From Lampris incognitus (lineage: Eukaryota; Chordata; Actinopteri; Lampriformes; Lampridae), in NCBI RefSeq assembly GCF_029633865.1, contig NC_079230.1:33601150-33665149 (forward strand): a stretch of 64,000 nt of DNA, read 5' to 3'. Position 1 is the first letter of the stretch. Each line of letters begins with the position of its first letter. The notes beneath the pieces are model-generated. The model made no database searches and was not told the DNA's origin. It worked only from the letters and a program-made list of their open reading frames with translations. A program made the translations under genes and the position numbers. Below, one piece after another: positions 57,701 through 64,000 of the stretch.

Positions 57701-60410
57701 CTCCTTGGGTACACTCTCCACTACGTCATCCAACTCACTCCAGAATTCTTCTTTCTCTTCCACCTCACACCCAACTGGGCTTATGCACTGATAACATTCA
57801 TCAATACACCTTCGATTTCCAACTTCATACTCATCACTCTGTCTGACATTCTCTTCACCTCCAGCACACTCTTGACATACTCTTCCTTCAGAATTTACCC
57901 CTACCCCATTCTCACCATGGTAGAAGAGTTTGAACCCACCTCCAATACTCCTGGCCTTACTCCTCTTCCACCTGGTCTCTGCCTTTCCTTTCTTCTTTCC
58001 ATCATATCAGCCAGCTCTCTCCCTTAACCAGTCATAGTGCTAACATTTAAAGTTCTGACTCTCACCTCCACACTCCTACCTTTCCTCACTCACCCTTTGC
58101 CTCTGCACATGCCTCCCCCTCTCCTTCTCCCAACAGTAGCATAATTTCCACCAGCATCCTGCTGGCCAACAGTACCAGTGGCAGTCGTTTGTAACCAGGT
58201 TTCCTCTGTGGTTGCAGCCCCTAGACGGTGGAACAGCATTTCTCTCCCTATAGAACTGCCCCCTCCATCAACTCTTTTAAGTCCCAGCTCAAAATTTACT
58301 TTTATTCTATAGAATTTGAGTGCTTTTGATGTGGCGGATTTCTGGCTTTTGTATATGTCCATATGTTGTTTATTCATGCCTACGAACTATGTGTCTTGTT
58401 GTCTATGTCGGTGTTTCTTGTATTTATTTGTGTTTTGGCTAAGCACTTTGGTTAGCATTGGTTATTTTTAAATGTGCTGTATAAATTGACTTGACTTGGC
58501 ATGGCAGGCAAATTGCTATCGAGATCCATGTATTGGAGGCCTGCCACCTTGTTTTTCCATTGATCCTTGCCCTGGACTTTCTCTCCAAGACTGGCACCAT
58601 CCTCAATCTGACCAAGATTAGCTATGGGATCAAAACTGATAAAAGATACACCTATTACCTCTTCTCGCAACAAACCTCTTCTATGCCTTACCTCCAGGGG
58701 AATTACTTCCTTGCTGGGCCTCTACTACAAACACTGAATCCTTTCCCTCCTATGATACAGACTGTCCTGGGCAGCTCCAACAGCTCATGGAAGATTGGCC
58801 CTCCATCACCTCCAATATACTGGGGAAGACAGCCATGGAGGTAAAGGTAGTCGACTCAGTGCATCGACGTTAGCATTATCCTTACGTGCTCTGTACACTA
58901 TAGTGTACTGGTAGGCTGACAGTGTGACAGCCCAACGCTGTATCCTGGCTGAAGCTGGCGGTGGGACACATTTGGTCTCAATGAACAGGCTCATCAGGGG
59001 TTTATGGTCTGTATAAATTGTGAATGACATTCTGGTCACTGATAATGGCCCAACATTCACCAGTGAGCTGTTCAGTGAGTTCATGCAACAGAATGGCATT
59101 TGTCACATTCAGATAGCTCCTTTCCACCCAGCCTCAAATTGTTTGGCTGAGTGAGCTTTGCAGGGAGTGAAGGAAGGCCTGAAACAGATGAGAGGGGACT
59201 CTTAGCACATGGCTTTCACGTTTCCTGTTGAAATACCGCCTCATGCCACAGACTACAACTGCTTGCACTCCAGCAGAGATGCTGATGGGAGGTAGGCCCA
59301 AGTCGAGATTGGACCTGCTGCGCCCAAACATGAAGGCAAAATTGGAGAGAAAGCAGGAAAAGCAGAAGGTGGGACATGATTACCATGCACAAGAGACAGA
59401 GTTAACACTGGAACGACCAAGGCCGCCATTTTCACGGTTTTGGATTTTCAAAGTTTAATAACTTTGGAGGGGGGGGGGGCGGAATACAGACCTGCCGTTC
59501 CCTGAATGCTCCTAAAATTGCATATATTTGCATTAAAATTAGTTTTAGATCAACTGGACAAAAAAGTTATAAGATCTACCCAAAACGACCATGAGCGTTC
59601 GAAAAGACGACTCGTAATTTACACGTCATGTGCATCATTTCAGTATTTATTACGTGTGTTTGTCGCGTCATTTCCTTCGCAAAGTTCGTTGCTCTGACCT
59701 AGAAACACTAGCGTTCTCCAGTGCAGACAAATAGTCTAAACTTGATTATGTCCAACATGTCTGGTTACAGACGCACCATGACTACCACCGAGGCGTTGCA
59801 GTATTTACAGGTGTTTGGACAGCGGCCATTTTAAATTGTTTGAAAAACAGTATTAAAGCTGTTAAAATGTTAATTTTGGTGTAAGTTAATTTCCTAACAG
59901 ACATACTGACATATGCAGTGCATTAATATCTCAATTGGGTATCTGTCTTGACAGAATATAGATTTTAAAAACAGGCGGTCATTTTGACCGCCCATGGTCA
60001 TTTTAGGTAGGAGCGAAATCCCGGTCATTCTGGTGTTAAAACCGGGTGACAATGTCTATATGAGAAACTTCAGCAGTAATAACCAGCAATGCCTACCTGG
60101 GGTTAGTCTTACAGCAGTAGGCCCTTCTAACAAGCCCCCAGACACCCACAGATCTTGACATTGCCAGCAACCCATCCCTGCCCCCTATTATCTTCCCTGC
60201 TGTGCTTGCTGTATAGGACACACTGCATAAAACCTACACTACCCTGTAAGTAACTCTTATTCTGTAAATACATTCTTAAAATTCTAATGAAACTATTTGC
60301 AAGTACAGCTCCTGCCACCCAGTGCTGGGAATCAGTGGCTGCCATGTGGTCTCAGGTTCTACTCGAACCGGTGTTGATATTTGCACCTTACTTAAATTTT
60401 TATTTTATCT

Positions 60411-60480
<70 letters not shown>

Positions 60481-62855
60481 GTGCCTTGCAAAAGTATTCA
60501 ACCCCCTTGACAGTCATCAGTAAGGTCTGGATTATAAAAGATACTCACACGTGTGTCCCTGAACAATATTATTGTGGTGAACCCATAAGCTCTAACAGCA
60601 TATTCCCACAGCCAACATAAGTTAGGTTTCACTGACTTTTTTTTAAATAAATTAAAAACTAAAATGTAGCGCTTGCATAAGTTTTCAACCCCCACATACC
60701 AGTATTTTGTAGAGTACCCTTTTGCTGCAGTAACGGCTATGATTCTCTTGGGGTAAGTATGTACAAGCTTTGCACATTCCTCTGGAGTAATTGTTACCCA
60801 TTCTTCTTGGCAGAATTTGTACAGGTCTTTCAGGTTGGTGGGATGGAACCTCTGCGCTGCGATTTTCAGTCCGTCACAGATTTTCAATGTGGTTGAGGTC
60901 TGGACTTTGACTTGGCCGCTCCAAAACCTTCACCTTTTTGTTGCTGAGCCATGCCATTTTTGCTTAGGATCATCATCCTGCTGGAAGGTGAACCTTTCCC
61001 GAGCTTCAGTTTTATGGCAGACTGCAACAGGTTTTCTTCCATATTTCCCTTTATTTAGCTCCATCTATACTTCCCTCAGTGTGAACAAGGTTCCCAGTGT
61101 CTGCAGATGAAAAGCAACCCCATAGCGTTATGCTGCTGCCACCCTGCTTCACTGTAGGGGGGGGTGTTCTTTTAGAACTTGAGCAGTGTTAGGTTTGCAC
61201 CACATAACGCTTTGAGGTTTGGCCAAAAAGCTCAACTTTCATCTCATCTGACCACAAAACCTTTACCCACATCCTAACTGGGTCTCTCTCAGGCTTGGTA
61301 GCAAACTCCAACCGTGCTTCTATATGCAAAGTTTTGAGCAACGGCTTCTTTCTTGCACCCTCCCATACAGGCCAGATTTATGGAGAGCCGTGATATGGTT
61401 GACTCATGCACATTTACTGCAGTTTCAGCCACTGACCTCTGGAGCTCCTTCAGAGTGACTGCAGGATCATGTGTGGCTTTCCTCACCAGCCAACGTCTTG
61501 CTCGGACACTTAGCTTTGAGGGACAGCCTGTCCTACAAAGTGTCTGGGTGGTGTGATACAGCTTCCACTCTCTGACAGTGGATCCAACAGTGTTCCTGGG
61601 ACATCCAAACACTTGGATATTGTTTTGTGTCCCTTTCCCGCCTTCTGCATTTTAATCACTTTGTCTCTTACTTCAGTATTCTGCTGCTTTGGCTTCATTT
61701 TCTGATGGGAGTTCATGCCCGGCTAATGAACTTTACACAGAGAGGTATTTATACCCATAAACCGGGCCATTAGTTTAATATCTTACAGGTGCACACTAGT
61801 TATGTCCCATTGTGTTAACCTGAGTTTGTTTTAGGAATAATTTGTCATTTGTGTAAACTTTGAGCTTTCAGAGCACAAGGGGTTGAATACTGATGCAAGC
61901 ACTATATTTTATATTATATGCTATTAGAGCTTATGTGTTCACAACAATAATATTGTTCAGCAACAGATGTGTGAGTATCTTTTATAATCCAGAATTACTG
62001 ATGTCTGTCAAGGGGGTTGAATACTTCTGCAAGGCATACTGTATAAGTCCCTTGTTGGTTAGTGAGTGGATGTTAACTAGCCCTATGGTGAGATTTTTTT
62101 ATTTTGTTGAGTTTGAGTTTGACGCTAGCTGACCTGTCTAAGTTAGCTAGTGTGCTAACAGTTCCTCCAGACTTTCTTGAGGGACAAGGAGCGGAAGACC
62201 AGAAGGAGCATATTGGTTTTGGCTCTGTCGGGGTCCATGGTGAATGTGTTTTCGACGAAAGTGATGAGCGATATGCAGATGCACTGCCGGTGGTGGCTCA
62301 GAGAGGTGGGCTCCTAGCTGAAAGAGTTCCCTGCCATGCGTTGAAGTAACGGTGTTGCTGGATGGAGTATGAAAGGTAGAGTAATTCCAGGTGTTGTACC
62401 AAGTGTAGGCTCCGGAATAGAACAACAGCAGCTGGGGGAGGCAAGGAGGAATCCAGTAGCCAGGTAAACTGGCGGCCCAAAACACACAGGATTATCAGTT
62501 AAAACGCACAAACAAGTTTGTGAAGTTGTCAGCAGAATGAGCAACTGTCCATTTGGCTAAAGGAATGTAAGAGACAACAGAGCCAAACCAATAGAAAGGT
62601 CTGGAGAACAGTGGCAGGTAGTCACGCCAGTGTTCACTCTTCTGACAACCATTCAAATGACAAATGGCATGTTACTCGTATAAAGCACAAACGTAAATGT
62701 TATTATTAAGACAATATTCCTCTTGTCTGTGTGCCTGCGTGTCCAGGTATGCCAGCCTGTATTTCTGCTGTGCAATCGAGGAGCAGGACAATGAACTCAT
62801 CACCCTGGAAGTCATCCATCGCTTTGTTGAACTGCTGGATAAATACTTTGGCAGT
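30081..62855 (+). CDS. ap1s1: ap1s1, AP-1 complex subunit sigma-1A (partial; exons 1-3)
   Basis: Small subunit of the AP-1 clathrin adaptor, which sorts cargo between the trans-Golgi network and endosomes. Exon 1 ends ATG/GTAAGT, so it codes only for the initiator Met (30081-30083). Exon 2 is 45909-46087 (acceptor TTTTTACCCAG, donor AAAAG/GTAAAC) and exon 3 is 62747-62855 (acceptor GTGTCCAG, donor GGCAGT/GTGAGT). Together they give 97 codons in frame, starting MM, with [36 protein letters not shown] and [20 protein letters not shown], the longin-like sigma fold. The double Met and VRELMQVV favour sigma-1A over sigma-1B/1C. About 61 C-terminal codons lie outside the window. Introns of 15.8 and 16.7 kb are filled with transposons. 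Confidence 0.93.
30480..31190. repeat. 45-bp AGCT-rich minisatellite in ap1s1 intron 1
   Basis: About 15 copies of a 45-base unit (start AGCTGGACTTCCAGCTGGAG, end GGAGTTGTTCT) that is itself made of three AGCTGG-headed sub-blocks. Deletions remove whole sub-blocks in some copies. The unit equals 15 codons and has no + strand stop in one frame, giving a 272-codon Ser/Trp-rich frame from 30401. It lies inside an intron and has no domain, so it is not a gene. Confidence 0.95.
31200..32450. other. ap1s1 intron 1, no feature recognised
   Basis: About 1.25 kb of apparently non-repetitive intron. No exon, RNA gene or transposon end was recognised. Confidence 0.5.
32456..32890 (+). mobile_element. 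tRNA-headed SINE with (GGAT)n tail, copy 1
   Basis: Starts with GTGGCACGCTGGTGCAGTGC (diverged A-box) and has a B-box-like GGGTTCAAACCCCG near 32512. The shared body follows (GTTTCCTCCGGGGGCTCCGG, CACAGTCCAAAGACATGTAG), then an internal (GT)n run, TGACTGCTGGGATAGGCTCC and a tail of about 14 GGAT units. Same family as 42893-43290 and the insertion at 33656-34027. Confidence 0.85.
32891..33481. other. ap1s1 intron 1, no feature recognised
   Basis: About 590 bases between the SINE and the Gypsy LTR with no recognisable element or gene. Confidence 0.4.
33482..34266 (+). repeat. 5' LTR of a Gypsy-type retrotransposon, with SINE insertion
   Basis: Begins TGTAACG and ends CGCTACA (short inverted termini TG...CA). 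It is followed after one base by a primer-binding site TGGTGTCAGAAGTG (34268-34281), complementary to the 3' end of tRNA-Leu including its CCA. A polyadenylation signal AATAAA near 34186 marks the R region. The 785-base length includes a 372-base SINE-derived insertion plus one 13-base target duplicate, so the original LTR was about 400 bases. No 3' LTR was found in the window. Confidence 0.8.
33656..34027. mobile_element. SINE-derived inverted composite inserted in the Gypsy LTR
   Basis: The left part is the SINE in reverse orientation from its tail region back to the tRNA-like head (about 33660-33905). The right part is a forward tail segment (GTGATGGACTGGTCTGTCC ... AATGGATGAATGG). The whole is flanked by the 13-base duplicate ATGACTGAGACTT at 33643-33655 and 34028-34040, so the head-to-tail inverted structure entered as one unit. 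Confidence 0.8.
34267..36660 (+). mobile_element. Gypsy-type retrotransposon gag and protease remnant
   Basis: Downstream of the primer-binding site are broken gag frames (34649-35170 and 35280-35600 with a capsid-like [17 protein letters not shown]). Near 35696 is a CCHC-type zinc knuckle in which the second Cys is Trp (C-L-R-W-G-Q-R-G-H, then H-C), and at about 35930-36000 an aspartic-protease motif [12 protein letters not shown]. Stops separate the pieces. Homology ends before the reverse transcriptase, near 36660, so this is a 5' fragment. A different Gypsy fragment lies at 58.5-60.2 kb. Confidence 0.75.
36690..39515 (-). mobile_element. L2-type LINE, 2.8 kb, inactive
   Basis: On the - strand from right to left: an endonuclease segment with [18 protein letters not shown] and ILLGDFNIH (39511-39248); a linker (39082-38268); reverse transcriptase with [20 protein letters not shown] and [16 protein letters not shown], where the catalytic YADD is YTDD (38179-37685); then C-terminal pieces [11 protein letters not shown] and NIRRICPFL (37548-37333). 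The 3' UTR at 36730-36790 holds the fish sequence complementary to AGTCATTTAGCCAACGCTTT. Frameshifts interrupt every part. Confidence 0.85.
39516..40050. other. ap1s1 intron 1, no feature recognised
   Basis: About 530 bases between two LINE fragments. It has a short imperfect repeat (CAGCTACAGCTAGAATAAG twice near 39850-39885) and nothing else that I can name. Confidence 0.4.
40054..40935 (-). mobile_element. LINE reverse-transcriptase fragment (family uncertain)
   Basis: A - strand frame of 225 codons (40935-40258) has [19 protein letters not shown], then [12 protein letters not shown] with an intact FADD catalytic box, [12 protein letters not shown] and [19 protein letters not shown]. It continues after a frameshift with [18 protein letters not shown] to about 40060. 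This is the 3' half of an abundant fish non-LTR element, RTE/Rex3-like by its C-terminal region, though the exact clade is uncertain. Confidence 0.75.
40970..41400 (-). mobile_element. LINE endonuclease fragment
   Basis: The - strand translation includes [13 protein letters not shown] (via VGALYRPTK-type sequence) and the [14 protein letters not shown] endonuclease motif near 41010, plus a run with [13 protein letters not shown] near 41230. It matches the apurinic-endonuclease domain of CR1/Rex1-group LINEs. Frames are broken. Confidence 0.55.
41400..41980. other. ap1s1 intron 1, no feature recognised
   Basis: About 580 bases without a recognisable element. An 82-codon + frame (41497-41745) has no similarity I recognise. 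Confidence 0.35.
41985..42640 (-). mobile_element. Rex1-like LINE 3' end
   Basis: The - strand frame near 42568-42335 reads [20 protein letters not shown], the same C-terminal region as in the LINE at 19480-19770. It is followed by a 3' UTR ending at 41985-42005 in the complement of ATTCAATTCAATTTATTGTC, a common fish LINE terminus. Confidence 0.7.
42893..43290 (+). mobile_element. tRNA-headed SINE, copy 3 (best preserved)
   Basis: A-box TGGCGCAGTGGTTAGC (42909-42924) and B-box GGTTCGAGCCC (42953-42963), about 30 bases apart, form a recognisable RNA polymerase III promoter. The body includes TTTCCTCCAGGGGCTCCGG, CAGTCCAAAGACATGTAGG, a short GT run and TGACTGCTGGGATAGGTTCC. The tail is GGATAATGGATGGATGG. 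Confidence 0.88.
43516..43719. mobile_element. hAT-type foldback MITE (204 bp)
   Basis: Inverted arms CAGCGGAGGGCAATCTTATC ... and ... GATAAGACTGCCCACCCCTG extend about 75 bases (CAGAAAGTGCCGGTGTGGGT paired with ACCCACACCGGCACTTTCTG-like sequence). It is flanked by exact 8-base duplicates GTCCAAAC at 43508-43515 and 43720-43727, typical of hAT. No coding sequence. Confidence 0.9.
43806..43918. repeat. (TTA)n/(T)-rich simple repeat
   Basis: TTATTA runs mixed with TTTATT. The array ends directly at the start of an RTE LINE copy. Confidence 0.9.
43920..45690 (+). mobile_element. RTE-type LINE with internal deletion
   Basis: + strand frames 44018-44404 and 44420-45445 encode the endonuclease-RT linker and reverse transcriptase: [55 protein letters not shown] and [18 protein letters not shown]. 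At about 45205 the frame jumps in phase from CVVGMT to [15 protein letters not shown]. Compared with the copies at 54.7 kb and 24.7 kb this removes the segment with the [13 protein letters not shown] and catalytic FVDD/FMDD motifs, so it cannot work. The 3' end carries the RGRPKRKF region and an AGTAGTAGT tail (45674). Confidence 0.88.
45691..45762. repeat. (ATT)n and (AT)n microsatellite
   Basis: ATT triplets followed by about 20 AT dinucleotides, about 150 bases before ap1s1 exon 2. Confidence 0.95.
46202..46677. mobile_element. TIR DNA transposon with THAP-like remnant
   Basis: Terminal inverted repeats TGACCTTTCGTAAAGTCCCG (46202-46221) and its complement CGGTACTTTGCGAAAGGTCA (46658-46677) differ at two positions. 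The - strand frame 46646-46359 encodes [12 protein letters not shown] ... [14 protein letters not shown] ... VCSK. Its C-x4-C spacing, F..LP segment and final Cys resemble the start of a THAP zinc-binding domain. THAP domains are found in P-element and Kolobok transposases. No clear target-site duplication was seen, so the superfamily is open. Confidence 0.6.
46680..47260. other. ap1s1 intron 2, no feature recognised
   Basis: About 580 bases of intron with no recognisable gene or element boundary. Confidence 0.4.
47265..47870 (+). mobile_element. LINE fragment (I/Nimbus-like endonuclease-RT linker)
   Basis: The + strand frame 47373-47864 includes [32 protein letters not shown] and [14 protein letters not shown]. 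This PWW...RN.AF...YK.A.A pattern is typical of the region between endonuclease and reverse transcriptase in I/Jockey-group LINEs. A stop at 47455 breaks the upstream frame. No RT follows. Confidence 0.6.
48050..48420 (-). mobile_element. Probable LINE 3' UTR fragment (Rex1-like)
   Basis: The region reading GCAAATAGAGCAGGTGCCCA, then TTTTGGAAAGAAGCTGTTTT and CAGTCTCTTTGTGCATGTGC, resembles sequence beside the Rex1-like LINE at 19430 (CTTGTGGAGAAAAAAAAACTGTCCTTAAG). The A-rich left half may be an AT-rich tail. Weak but consistent. Confidence 0.4.
48780..51700 (-). mobile_element. Penelope-like element 1 (reverse transcriptase remnant)
   Basis: - strand frames carry, from right to left, [20 protein letters not shown] and [14 protein letters not shown] (51304-51008), [20 protein letters not shown] (51000-50746), and [20 protein letters not shown] with [15 protein letters not shown] and [10 protein letters not shown] (50476-50228). 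These are RT blocks of Penelope-like elements. The left terminal region (48815-48890, CGGTTCATCTGGAAACAACG) matches the fragment at 20640. The GIY-YIG domain is not preserved as an open frame here. Many stops are present. Confidence 0.8.
48886..49420. repeat. 36-bp minisatellite inside a Penelope terminal region
   Basis: About 15 copies of a 36-base unit (start GTGACTGCAGGTGTCCCCAC, end CCTTATAAACAATACA). The period is exactly 12 codons, so both strands show periodic open frames ([12 protein letters not shown] on +). The same Penelope region at 20725-20780 holds only one unit, so this array is a later expansion. Confidence 0.95.
51590..53330 (-). mobile_element. Penelope-like element 2 with GIY-YIG endonuclease domain
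   Basis: A 306-codon - strand frame (53253-52333) encodes the end of the reverse transcriptase ([40 protein letters not shown]), a linker, and a GIY-YIG-type nuclease: [20 protein letters not shown] followed by [12 protein letters not shown]. This RT plus GIY-YIG arrangement is the hallmark of Penelope-like elements. The frame starts inside the RT, so the element is 5'-truncated near 53330. The 3' terminal region (51590-52060) has ~60-base repeats (CTCTTTGTGTTCCGATGTTTAGCAA variants). Confidence 0.88.
53340..53850. other. ap1s1 intron 2, no feature recognised
   Basis: About 500 bases between a Penelope-like element and an RTE LINE with nothing recognisable. Confidence 0.4.
56044..57265 (+). 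mobile_element. Tc1/mariner transposon, 1222 bp
   Basis: Terminal inverted repeats CACTCACCGGCCACTTTATT and AATAAAGTGGCCAGTGAGTG, about 28 bases with few mismatches, are flanked by TA on both sides (56042-56043 and 57266-57267), the canonical Tc1 target site. The length is normal for the family. Confidence 0.95.
56191..57232 (+). pseudogene. Tc1-type transposase, broken by two frameshifts
   Basis: The first frame (56191-56826) gives the helix-turn-helix DNA-binding half ([36 protein letters not shown]) and the start of the catalytic DDE domain with WSDESRF (first Asp). A single-base loss near 56790 shifts the frame; a second frame (56804-57000) carries [19 protein letters not shown] and [13 protein letters not shown] (second Asp). 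A second shift near 57000 precedes the [10 protein letters not shown] segment (Glu of DD34E). An in-frame TGA near 57182 interrupts the last part. All catalytic residues remain, but in three frames. Confidence 0.9.
58110..58485. other. ap1s1 intron 2, LINE-like 3' UTR fragment
   Basis: Contains CCTAGACGGTGGAACAGCATTTC and, at its end, TTTAAATGTGCTGTATAAAT followed by TTGACTTGACTTGGC. Such endings are common in fish LINE tails. Family not assigned. Confidence 0.4.
58486..60160 (+). mobile_element. Gypsy-type pol remnant with internal inversion and MITE insertion
   Basis: Part 1 (58486-58820, +) encodes the segment between protease and reverse transcriptase ([20 protein letters not shown]). 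Part 2 (about 58826-59026) reads on the - strand as RNase [35 protein letters not shown] and [12 protein letters not shown]. Part 3 (59027-59400, +) is integrase, with [22 protein letters not shown] and [20 protein letters not shown]. After a MITE at 59402-60039 the integrase frame resumes (GDNVYMRN at about 60047). RT itself is missing. This is a defective retroelement copy. Confidence 0.82.
59402..60039. mobile_element. Intact piggyBac-type MITE, 638 bp with TTAA duplication
   Basis: Flanked by TTAA at 59402-59405 and 60036-60039. The ends are CACTGGAACGACC and, on the complement, CACCAGAATGACC (13 bases, three differences), with subterminal inverted GGCGGTCATTTTGACCGCC near the right end. 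Exact TTAA duplication is the hallmark of piggyBac. No transposase is encoded, so movement would depend on a partner element. Degraded relatives lie at 14344, 15724 and 16844. Confidence 0.9.
60411..60480. repeat. (GT)n(AT)n(AC)n compound microsatellite
   Basis: TG, then TA, then CA dinucleotides directly abutting the left end of a Tc1-like element. Confidence 0.97.
60479..62041 (-). mobile_element. Tc1-like transposon, degenerate, in ap1s1 intron 2
   Basis: Long terminal inverted repeats: CAGTGCCTTGCAAAAGTATT (left) and the complement of GAATACTTCTGCAAGGCATACTG (right, ending 62041), continuing inward with CAACCCCCTTGA and TAAAAGATACTCACAC-like sequence for about 80 bases in total. A TA follows the right end; on the left the TA is lost in the adjoining microsatellite. 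Confidence 0.9.
60800..61716 (-). pseudogene. Tc1-like transposase remnant
   Basis: - strand: 61716-61510 gives the N-terminus with [20 protein letters not shown] (helix-turn-helix). An overlapping frame 61612-61289 gives [33 protein letters not shown] and [20 protein letters not shown]. The catalytic half (60887-60700) reads [20 protein letters not shown]. Multiple frameshifts and stops make it non-functional. It belongs to a different Tc1 subfamily from the one at 56191. Confidence 0.82.
62050..62740. other. ap1s1 intron 2 end, no feature recognised
   Basis: About 700 bases before ap1s1 exon 3. Short open frames on the - strand (62147-62544) have no recognisable similarity. A GTTAGCTAGTGTGCTAACAG palindromic stretch is present near 62142. 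Confidence 0.4.
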
Positions 62856-63089
62856 GTGAGTCTCATTTTTTTTCTATTTATGTCCATCTGAAGTGTTCTG
62901 TTCATCTTGTCTCTCACTTTCTATCTTTAGTCTATTTCACACTGCACTAAGACCAGGAAATACACATTTTGATGACATAGTCACTTTAGTTTAAGGTTGA
63001 GGGAAACATCAGACCAATAGCTTTGCTCCCCTGTGTGATTGCAGTTTGGCCATTGTCTGTTTTCTCTGTAAGGGTCTATCTTTGTATGT

Positions 63090-63560
63090 ATGCAAGTGGC
63101 TTCAGAAAGTATTCAGACCCCTTCACTTTTTGCATACTTTATTGTGTTGTAGATATAAGATTGCCAATTTTGCCCATCAATCTACACCCAATAACTCATA
63201 ATGACAAAGCAAAAACATTTTTTGAAATTTTGCAAATGTATTTAAAATCAAAAACTGAAATCTCTCATTTACCTAAGTAAGACCCTTTGGTGTGGCACTC
63301 CAGATTGTGGTCAGGTGCATCCTGTTTGCTTTAATTATCCTTGAGATGGAGGACTTGATTGGGGTCCACCAGTGGCAATTGACTGGACATAGTTTAGAAA
63401 GGCACACACTTGTGCATATAAGGTCCCACAATTCACACTGCATGTCTGGCCAAAAACCACTCCATGGAGTCTGAGGAACTCTCTGCAGACCTCTGTGATC
63501 AACTGTGGCGAGGCATAGATCAGTGCAAGGGTATCAAACCATTTCTAAAGCATTGAGTGT
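63090..63560. mobile_element. Second Tc1-like family, 5' end fragment
   Basis: Starts AAGTGGCTTCAGAAAGTATTCAGACCCCTTC, the terminal repeat of a widespread fish Tc1 family, then non-coding DNA (AATAACTCATAATGACAAAG; GGTGTGGCACTCCAGATTGTG). It stops near 63560 before any transposase frame. No right end is in the window. Confidence 0.8.
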
Positions 63561-64000
63561 ACGCACTACATTTCCCATTCGGCTGATGTGTGTTTCTATG
63601 GTCTGAACTGAAGTGCAGAACAATTTTGAAAGCAAATTTGTTTGTTTCCTCTTGGACTGGATCTGGAGTCTTCTTGTATTCATATTAGTGATCAACCAGG
63701 ATAACGGCCTTCTAAACCTACCACTAGGTGTAGCAGGCCCCTTCTAACCAATATCTATGAGGCTGGTAACCACTGATAACACCCATTCAAGTGATAACGT
63801 TCAAAGTAGGTAAACAATTCCCATCGGAGTTCTATTGAGAAAAAGTGAAGAATTTTCACACGAAGTTTTCGCCTGATTCCAACACTGAACTCTAAGCAGC
63901 TTGATATGTACTCATTAAGTTTTGGTCTGAAGTGAGGGATAAAAACAAAAATCCTTGTTGTTTTTCCCCTTTAACTTCACAAAGGGCATATGGCTTTGCA
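63561..64000. other. ap1s1 intron 3, no feature recognised
   Basis: The last ~440 bases hold no recognisable exon. ap1s1 exon 4 (beginning VCELDIIFNFEKAY in other vertebrates) is not present. Confidence 0.4.

Larger units (their letters stand above)
53854..58110 (-). mobile_element. Near full-length RTE-type LINE with nested insertions
   Basis: - strand from right to left: endonuclease pieces (57990-57480; AADFNGHV-type motif near 57680); a linker (56046-55780, [15 protein letters not shown]); reverse transcriptase (55376-54522) with [58 protein letters not shown] and [11 protein letters not shown]; and the C-terminal KRGRPKRRF region (54209-53904). The 3' tail is (TAC)n at 53855-53880, the complement of the GTA tail seen in other copies. 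A 1.4-kb composite (Penelope terminal fragment plus Tc1) interrupts the linker. Several frameshifts are present. Confidence 0.88.

Noticed and set aside
34267-60160. One single Gypsy element split between 34-36 kb and 58-60 kb
   Set aside because: The two pieces are 22 kb apart, with ap1s1 exon 2 and many unrelated elements between them, and the second lacks the expected join; two separate insertions are simpler.

Overview
The window is vertebrate, almost certainly teleost fish, nuclear DNA. It carries two recognisable host genes in head-to-tail order on the + strand. The first is a complete serpine1 (plasminogen activator inhibitor-1), with eight coding exons between 22293 and 28682 and a likely non-coding first exon near 16.5 kb. 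The second is the 5' part of ap1s1 (AP-1 complex sigma-1A subunit), with exons at 30081-30083, 45909-46087 and 62747-62855; its last exons lie beyond the right edge. These two genes are also neighbours in mammals, so the pairing supports both calls. Repeat families typical of fish (Rex1/L2/RTE-like LINEs, Penelope-like elements, Tc1-like transposons, hAT- and piggyBac-type MITEs, a tRNA-headed SINE, Gypsy LTR fragments) fit a teleost.

Layout. 1-690: an 8-bp minisatellite. 1555-11373: a 9.8-kb array of a 15-bp unit that contains a 3146-bp segment present twice in tandem. 11.4-14.2 kb: mostly non-repetitive sequence with three X-box-like motifs, one weak candidate exon and a 40/29-bp minisatellite. 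14.3-17.75 kb: pieces of a piggyBac-type MITE family, C-rich and CRE-containing DNA, and the likely serpine1 promoter and exon 1. 17.75-22.29 kb (serpine1 intron 1): 35-bp, 38-bp and 20-bp tandem arrays, a Rex1-like LINE and a hAT MITE. 22.29-29.3 kb: serpine1 coding exons and 3' UTR; intron 5 is mostly LINE, intron 6 is mostly a 46-bp array of about 36 copies. 29.5-30.08 kb: ap1s1 promoter region. 30.08-45.9 kb and 46.09-62.75 kb: the two very long ap1s1 introns, filled with transposons, several nested in one another.

The long open frames inside the tandem arrays come from repeat units that lack stop codons and are not genes. The retroelement frames are mostly broken. The strongest special observations are the near-identical 3146-bp duplication inside the 15-bp satellite; tandem arrays that grew inside transposons (36-bp unit in a Penelope terminal repeat, 38-bp unit in a Rex1 LINE) where another copy shows the unexpanded state; a piggyBac MITE inserted at TTAA inside a Gypsy integrase, with the host frame resuming exactly; a Gypsy remnant with an internally inverted RNase H segment; and a transposon that keeps a THAP-like remnant.
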